NCBI GenBank assembly: GCA_009779335.1
Contig: WREM01000028.1
Span: 1 to 9,999, forward strand
Reading direction: 5' to 3'
DNA length: 9,999 bases
From: Streptococcaceae bacterium
GTDB taxonomy: Bacteria; Bacillota; Bacilli; Lactobacillales; Streptococcaceae
Shown here: in pieces, positions 5,946-9,999 of the stretch
Numbering within the stretch: position 1 is the stretch's first letter
How the letters are laid out: the number at the start of each line of letters is the position of its first letter
Program-made: the position numbers and the translations under genes
The notes under the pieces: model-generated
What the model saw: only the letters and a program-made list of their open reading frames with translations
Told to the model about the DNA's origin: nothing
The model's database searches: none

Positions 5946-8897
5946 ATGATAAAAACAAGAAAAAGAGTGATTATATCAGGAATGATTTTCATCATCCTCA
6001 TGGGAATTCTTGCTGTATTCATTAGCTATTCATTGGAGAAACGAGCTCAAGGGGTGAGCATTGATAGCACATCTGATGTTTCTGCAGGGGCGACACGCAT
6101 TGATCGTGAGGATTTTAATGCTCACTTTACATTAGGAGGAGCAGTAGGGCAAAGATATTTGGATGGAGGTGCATTTAATCCAATGGGTCCTGCACTCACA
6201 GATGAACAAACCAAAGCTAAATATGATGAATCTACAGGTATCATTACCCTCACACCCAATCGTAATGACTGGGCAGGAAATTTTACACTTAATGACCGTA
6301 TTTCAACCCAGCAACCTTTTGTACTTAAGGGAGCAGTATATCTAGGAGATCGAACAGATTCGGATTGGCGAGATGCAGATTGGGGAGCTAATGGAGGAAC
6401 ACCAAGCGGAGGAGCAGATGGTATTGGATTTGCCTTTCACCCTGAAGATGTGGGTCATGTAGGATTTACAGGAGCTAACTTAGGTATTGGTGGGCTTAAA
6501 GGGGCCATAGGCTATAAATTTGACACCTATTGGAACACTCCACAACAGAGTGATGCAGATGATAATCATCGACTCGGTTGGGATGCTGATCCGGGGAACA
6601 AAGGAGCACATACAGGCAATCCTTTTGGAGCATTTGTAGAGACGACTAGCAGTCCTATACCTGCTGGACAACCCTTACTTGACTCTGGACGGAATGCTCC
6701 ATTCAATACAGAAGCAGGATTTGCAGTAGCAGACTGGAATCAAATCGCATGGTTTGATACCAGTAAACTGCTACAATCCTCAGGAGATAATCGTCGAGAG
6801 GAGATAGGAGATCCCTATCAAGGAACTGAGCGACGTACTGTAGATAATTATGGTTATGATGCCAATGAAAATAAACCTGCCAACGAACGAGATAACACCA
6901 GAGGATTCATTGATGTCATTTACAAATATGAGCCTAATAGCTTGCAAAATGGGCATGGACTACTCAAGGTCTATATGGCACAAGGCTATGTAGTCAATGC
7001 GAATTCAGCTAATACTATCACACAAGAGGACAAGGTTTATGATTTGTTAGGGCAAAAAGAGATAACATCATCAGACTCTCTGGCTCTTGCAGTATCTGCA
7101 TCGACCGGAGCATTCAGAAATTTACAACAATTTAGATTTGACTACTTTGAATATTCAGGAGTCAAGCGATTGTCTATAGATAAGAAATGGGATGACAATG
7201 CCAATTACATGGGGATGCGTCCAGATGAGATAAAGGTTCAGCTGTGGGCCTCGCTTGAAGCGACAAATGAGTTGCCCGCAGTTCGTCAGCCCTATAAGGA
7301 GCCTGTAAGCATATCAGCTGCTAATGATTGGCATTACATGGTGGACAATTTACCTCAGTACAACGATCAGGGGAGAGAAATTTTCTACGATGTAACGGAA
7401 CTTCCTGTATCGGGATATCAGAGTCATGTGCAAGATATTACAGCCACAGGAGATCACTCTGATCTACAGTTTGAGATTGATAATTCTCTAGCCAATCCGC
7501 TGACACTTTCAGGGGGAAAAATTTGGCTTGATGACGGAGCAGTAGATTCACGACCGAGTCAAATTTCAGTTCAATTATGGAGAAACGATAACGGTGTCGA
7601 ACGACAGGTGAAGTTTGGAGAATTAGCAACAGGATACCAAGATGATTATGGACAGGTTAATCCTGAGGATGCAGTTATTCTAACAACAAATAGCAATCAA
7701 AATTGGCAATATTCATTTTCTCATTTGCCTGCACGAGAAACGGTCAACGGACAGGAGCAAGGCATTCAATATTTCTTGAAAGAAGCTCTTCCAGATAATT
7801 ATAAGTCCAAATACGACTCACAAGTTATCGGGCGAGACATTGTCAATACTCCTGTTGAACAAGAAAAAGTTTTGAGATTAGAAGTTTTGAAATTGGATGA
7901 AAACTTCAACAATCCAGATTCTCCAGATTTTGGACATCCAATGCCAGATGTACAATATGAGCTTCAACCTATCAATGAGATAGGTGCGAGAGCAGAACCT
8001 CAAGGCATAGACTTACAATCGGATGAAAATGGTGTGCTCAGACAAAAAGGCAATAGTCTGATTATGGAAGACCTTGAAATTCCTTATGGCTCTACTCAGA
8101 CACTAAAAATGACCCATCAGCCCATAGAAGGTTTCGGTATGAATCAGGATATATATACCATCAGCGTTTCAGATGATGGTCAACCTTCTGTCACAGTCAA
8201 TCGTGGGGGAGGTTTATCAAGAAGTCAAGAACCCGTGGATTATACCTTTGAAGATGGTCTCTTAAGATTTGTTATTTATAGTGGTTTGAACTTAGACTTC
8301 CTGCTTCAAAAGGTGGATGGAGACAACCCTACATCTCATCAGATACTTAATGCAGCCTTCAATCTCTCCGAGTATAAAGGAAATCAATGGTCGGACGTTA
8401 CCTCATTCAAGTCAGCCACTCAAATGCCTAACTCAGAATTTTCAAGTATAGATGACTTGTCTACAAAAGATGGAAAGCTGGATTTGTCTCAAATTGTGAC
8501 AGATACACCTAATCTAAGTCGTGGAGTCATTTATAAATTGACTGAAACCAAGCAACCAGATGGTTTCCAAAAATCACTTTATTCCATTCTTGTCTATAAG
8601 GATATAGACCAGCAAGTCTATGTCAGATTGGCTGAGCAAGAGAATGGGCAACTCCTCATGAAAGATTTCAAGGATGTTTATCCTGATATGATGACTGTAA
8701 GTGAAGAAAATAGTAAGGTTCAGATTAATTTTCCTAATTATAGAGAAGTGGGAAATGGGCCTAAAAAAGAGAATGGTTCCAATGGAAAAGAACAAGAGTT
8801 CTCACCATTTGGAGTTTATGCAGGGCTAGGAGCTCTGATACTTGGAATCGCATTAGCCATACTTGCACGTGTAGGGTACAAATATAGACATAAATAA
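5946..8897 (+). CDS. Surface protein with L-type lectin head and Cna-B/SpaA-like stalk domains
   Basis: A 983-residue probable adhesin. Residues 1-29 are a signal segment: basic start, hydrophobic core 8-26, no clear AxA site, so it might stay as an anchor. About 50-405 is an L-type lectin-like domain: GIITLTPNRNDWAGNFTLNDRI, GGADGIGFAFHPE with D158, LKGAIGYKFDTYWN with D193 and N197, and NHRLGWD at 207-213, a layout known for Ca2+ and sugar binding. Four beta domains follow. Cna-B1 (about 406-515) shows Lys413, Glu485 and Asn513; Cna-B2 (518-636) shows Lys525, Glu613 and Asn634, the Lys-Glu-Asn set for an internal isopeptide bond. A SpaA-like third domain (643-780) has Lys649 but Met722 where Glu is expected. 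The fourth (782-933) has Lys789, Glu867 and Asn931. A polar linker leads to a membrane segment (955-975) and basic tail (YKYRHK). No LPxTG is present. No sortase gene is in the window. Ligand is unknown; a glycan is plausible from the head. Confidence 0.88.
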   Translation: MIKTRKRVIISGMIFIILMGILAVFISYSLEKRAQGVSIDSTSDVSAGATRIDREDFNAHFTLGGAVGQRYLDGGAFNPMGPALTDEQTKAKYDESTGIITLTPNRNDWAGNFTLNDRISTQQPFVLKGAVYLGDRTDSDWRDADWGANGGTPSGGADGIGFAFHPEDVGHVGFTGANLGIGGLKGAIGYKFDTYWNTPQQSDADDNHRLGWDADPGNKGAHTGNPFGAFVETTSSPIPAGQPLLDSGRNAPFNTEAGFAVADWNQIAWFDTSKLLQSSGDNRREEIGDPYQGTERRTVDNYGYDANENKPANERDNTRGFIDVIYKYEPNSLQNGHGLLKVYMAQGYVVNANSANTITQEDKVYDLLGQKEITSSDSLALAVSASTGAFRNLQQFRFDYFEYSGVKRLSIDKKWDDNANYMGMRPDEIKVQLWASLEATNELPAVRQPYKEPVSISAANDWHYMVDNLPQYNDQGREIFYDVTELPVSGYQSHVQDITATGDHSDLQFEIDNSLANPLTLSGGKIWLDDGAVDSRPSQISVQLWRNDNGVERQVKFGELATGYQDDYGQVNPEDAVILTTNSNQNWQYSFSHLPARETVNGQEQGIQYFLKEALPDNYKSKYDSQVIGRDIVNTPVEQEKVLRLEVLKLDENFNNPDSPDFGHPMPDVQYELQPINEIGARAEPQGIDLQSDENGVLRQKGNSLIMEDLEIPYGSTQTLKMTHQPIEGFGMNQDIYTISVSDDGQPSVTVNRGGGLSRSQEPVDYTFEDGLLRFVIYSGLNLDFLLQKVDGDNPTSHQILNAAFNLSEYKGNQWSDVTSFKSATQMPNSEFSSIDDLSTKDGKLDLSQIVTDTPNLSRGVIYKLTETKQPDGFQKSLYSILVYKDIDQQVYVRLAEQENGQLLMKDFKDVYPDMMTVSEENSKVQINFPNYREVGNGPKKENGSNGKEQEFSPFGVYAGLGALILGIALAILARVGYKYRHK

Positions 8898-8925
8898 AAA
8901 AGCGATAAATTCGCTTTTTTATTTT
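8892..8925 (+). terminator. Terminator of the surface protein gene
   Basis: A perfect 14-bp stem (8892-8905 with 8911-8924) with loop TAAAT has a GCGA/TCGC core flanked by A and T runs. It includes the TAA stop codon at 8895-8897. The inner eight bases of each arm equal those of the terminator at 2383. Confidence 0.88.
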
Positions 8926-8929
8926 TGGC

Positions 8930-9007
8930 ATGGATAAACATAACGCTCTTTATAAGTGGAAAATAGGTAAAAAGGCCAGAAAAATTTGCTATAATAGGTT
9001 AAGGTGA
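8930..9007 (+). other. 25-codon basic ORF ending over the mntH start (unproven)
   Basis: An ATG at 8930 opens a 25-residue frame (MDKHNALYKWKIGKKARKIC, then YNRLR) whose TGA at 9005-9007 overlaps the mntH GTG as GTGA, the classic arrangement for translational coupling. The peptide is strongly basic with nine Lys/Arg. Against it: no ribosome binding site precedes the ATG, it sits directly after a terminator, and the mntH -10 box lies inside it, so transcripts from that promoter would not contain it. It may well be chance in AT-rich DNA. Confidence 0.2.
8987..8995 (+). promoter_or_regulatory. Extended -10 promoter of mntH
   Basis: TGC-TATAAT is a perfect extended -10 element. No -35 hexamer is found 16-18 nt upstream. 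The usual start 7 nt after the hexamer (9002) lies 2 nt before the mntH GTG, so the transcript would have almost no leader. A weaker alternative is TTGGCA (8925-8930) with TTTATA (8949-8954) at 18-nt spacing, which would give a leader of about 40 nt. No clear MntR-type palindrome is seen. Confidence 0.55.
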
Positions 9008-9999
9008 AAAATATTAAACGTTTTGAAACTCATTCTCGGGTCAGTTTGGAAGAGGTAAACTCAACCATTGATGTACCCGAAAAGTCAGGTTTCTGGAAAA
9101 ATTTCATAACTTTCTTTGGTCCTGGAGCGTTAGTCGCAGTAGGCTATATGGATCCGGGGAATTGGGTGACTTCCATAGGAGGAGGAGCTCAGTACGGTTA
9201 TCTTCTTTTGAGTGTCGTTTTGCTTTCTAGTCTAATTGCCATGCTTTTGCAATATATGTCTGCAAAATTAGGGATTGTATCAGGGCTTGACTTGGCACAA
9301 GCTATACGACTTCATACAGGGAGAAAAACAGGTTTTATTCTTTGGATTATCACAGAGCTTGCTATCATGGCAACGGACATCGCAGAGGTCATTGGTTCGG
9401 CAATAGCACTTAAGCTCCTCTTTAACATTCCTCTAGTCATTGGTGTTTTAATCACTATTGTGGATGTCTTTCTTCTGTTATTCCTGATGAAATTAGGATT
9501 TAGAAAGATTGAAGCCATTGTAATTTCTCTTATATTAGTTATTATTTTAATCTTTATCTATCAAGTGGCACTAGCCAATCCTGATTTTAGTCAAATGATA
9601 GCAGGATTTGTCCCACAGACTGAGATTCTCTCTACGGGTCAGCTGACAATGGCTTTAGGAATTGTGGGGGCTACAGTCATGCCACATAATCTTTTCCTGC
9701 ATTCATCTATTGCACAGACTCGTAAGTTTGATCGTAAGGATGAAGTTCAAGTGACAAAAGCTCTCAAATTTACAGCATGGGATTCTAATATTCAACTGAT
9801 TGCGGCATTTATGGTAAATTGTCTCCTTTTGATTCTTGGTGCAGCCCTTTTTTACGGAAAAGCAGATAATTTGGGGACATTGACCTCTGTTTATGAGGCA
9901 CTTAAAGATAAAAATATATCTGGAGCTATTGCAAGTCCTATTCTATCAACATTATTTGCTGTTGCCTTGCTTGCCAGTGGGCAGAATTCCACCATAACA
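9004..9999 (+). CDS. mntH: Nramp family Mn2+/H+ symporter MntH, 5' part (runs off the window)
   Basis: A proton-coupled importer of Mn2+ (and other divalent metals such as Fe2+) in the cytoplasmic membrane. The frame is open from 9004 to the right edge, 332 codons. Family motifs are FGPGALVAVGYMDPGNWVT (38-56) with the metal-binding D50-P51-G52-N53 of span 1, MPHNLFLHSSIAQTR (226-240) with M226-P227-H228 of span 6, and ASGQNSTIT at the edge. About eight spans are visible; the C-terminal part is outside. The N-terminus FETHSRVSLEEVNS is the pattern I recall from lactic acid bacteria. The start must be GTG at 9004, a later TTG (9046), or an unusual ATT (9013), because an in-frame TAG lies at 8995-8997. 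Only a weak AGGT (8996-8999) precedes the GTG; AGGTGA at 9002-9007 could instead pair with 16S rRNA for ATT at 9013. Identity is sure, start is not. Confidence 0.92.
   Translation, partial: MKNIKRFETHSRVSLEEVNSTIDVPEKSGFWKNFITFFGPGALVAVGYMDPGNWVTSIGGGAQYGYLLLSVVLLSSLIAMLLQYMSAKLGIVSGLDLAQAIRLHTGRKTGFILWIITELAIMATDIAEVIGSAIALKLLFNIPLVIGVLITIVDVFLLLFLMKLGFRKIEAIVISLILVIILIFIYQVALANPDFSQMIAGFVPQTEILSTGQLTMALGIVGATVMPHNLFLHSSIAQTRKFDRKDEVQVTKALKFTAWDSNIQLIAAFMVNCLLLILGAALFYGKADNLGTLTSVYEALKDKNISGAIASPILSTLFAVALLASGQNSTIT

Noticed and set aside
789..9518. Open frames of 60-105 codons on the minus strand
   Set aside because: All lie antisense to well-supported genes, have no ribosome sites that convince, and show no recognisable protein features.

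Overview
The window is compact, AT-rich Gram-positive chromosome, with every supported gene on the + strand. The gene content, the YhaM length and HD motifs, the uracil phosphoribosyltransferase sequence and the strong AGGAGG ribosome binding sites all fit Streptococcaceae, most likely a Lactococcus. This placement rests on remembered protein similarity and the species is not determined. No RNA genes, CRISPR arrays, insertion sequences or phage genes are visible.

Layout. (1) 1-2406: end of an operon with the 3' part of rmuC, the exoribonuclease gene yhaM overlapping it by 14 nt, and a LacX-type aldose 1-epimerase gene, closed by a hairpin terminator that starts inside the last stop codon. (2) 2405-5140: a CPA2 (NapA/Kef-type) cation/proton antiporter gene with an extended -10 box placed so that the mRNA would be leaderless; a two-domain VanZ-RDD membrane protein gene whose ribosome site overlaps the antiporter stop codon; then a PhnB/VOC glyoxalase-fold gene, probably also read from its own promoter, and a terminator. 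(3) 5151-5873: upp (uracil salvage) as a single-gene unit. (4) 5903-8925: a 983-residue surface protein gene with a signal segment, an L-type lectin-like head, four Cna-B/SpaA-like beta domains and a C-terminal membrane segment, but no LPxTG motif. (5) 8987-9999: the 5' two thirds of mntH (Nramp Mn2+/H+ symporter), running off the window, starting at a GTG only 8 nt below a strong extended -10 box.

Most of this is housekeeping: DNA and RNA nucleases, sugar anomer interconversion, ion and metal transport, and pyrimidine salvage. The surface protein is the accessory element. I see no previously undescribed multi-gene system. The points most worth a second look are the probable leaderless antiporter transcript, the unusual mntH start (overlapping a 25-codon basic ORF as GTGA), the missing sortase motif in the lectin/Cna-B protein, its third beta domain with apparently lost isopeptide residues, and terminators that begin inside stop codons.
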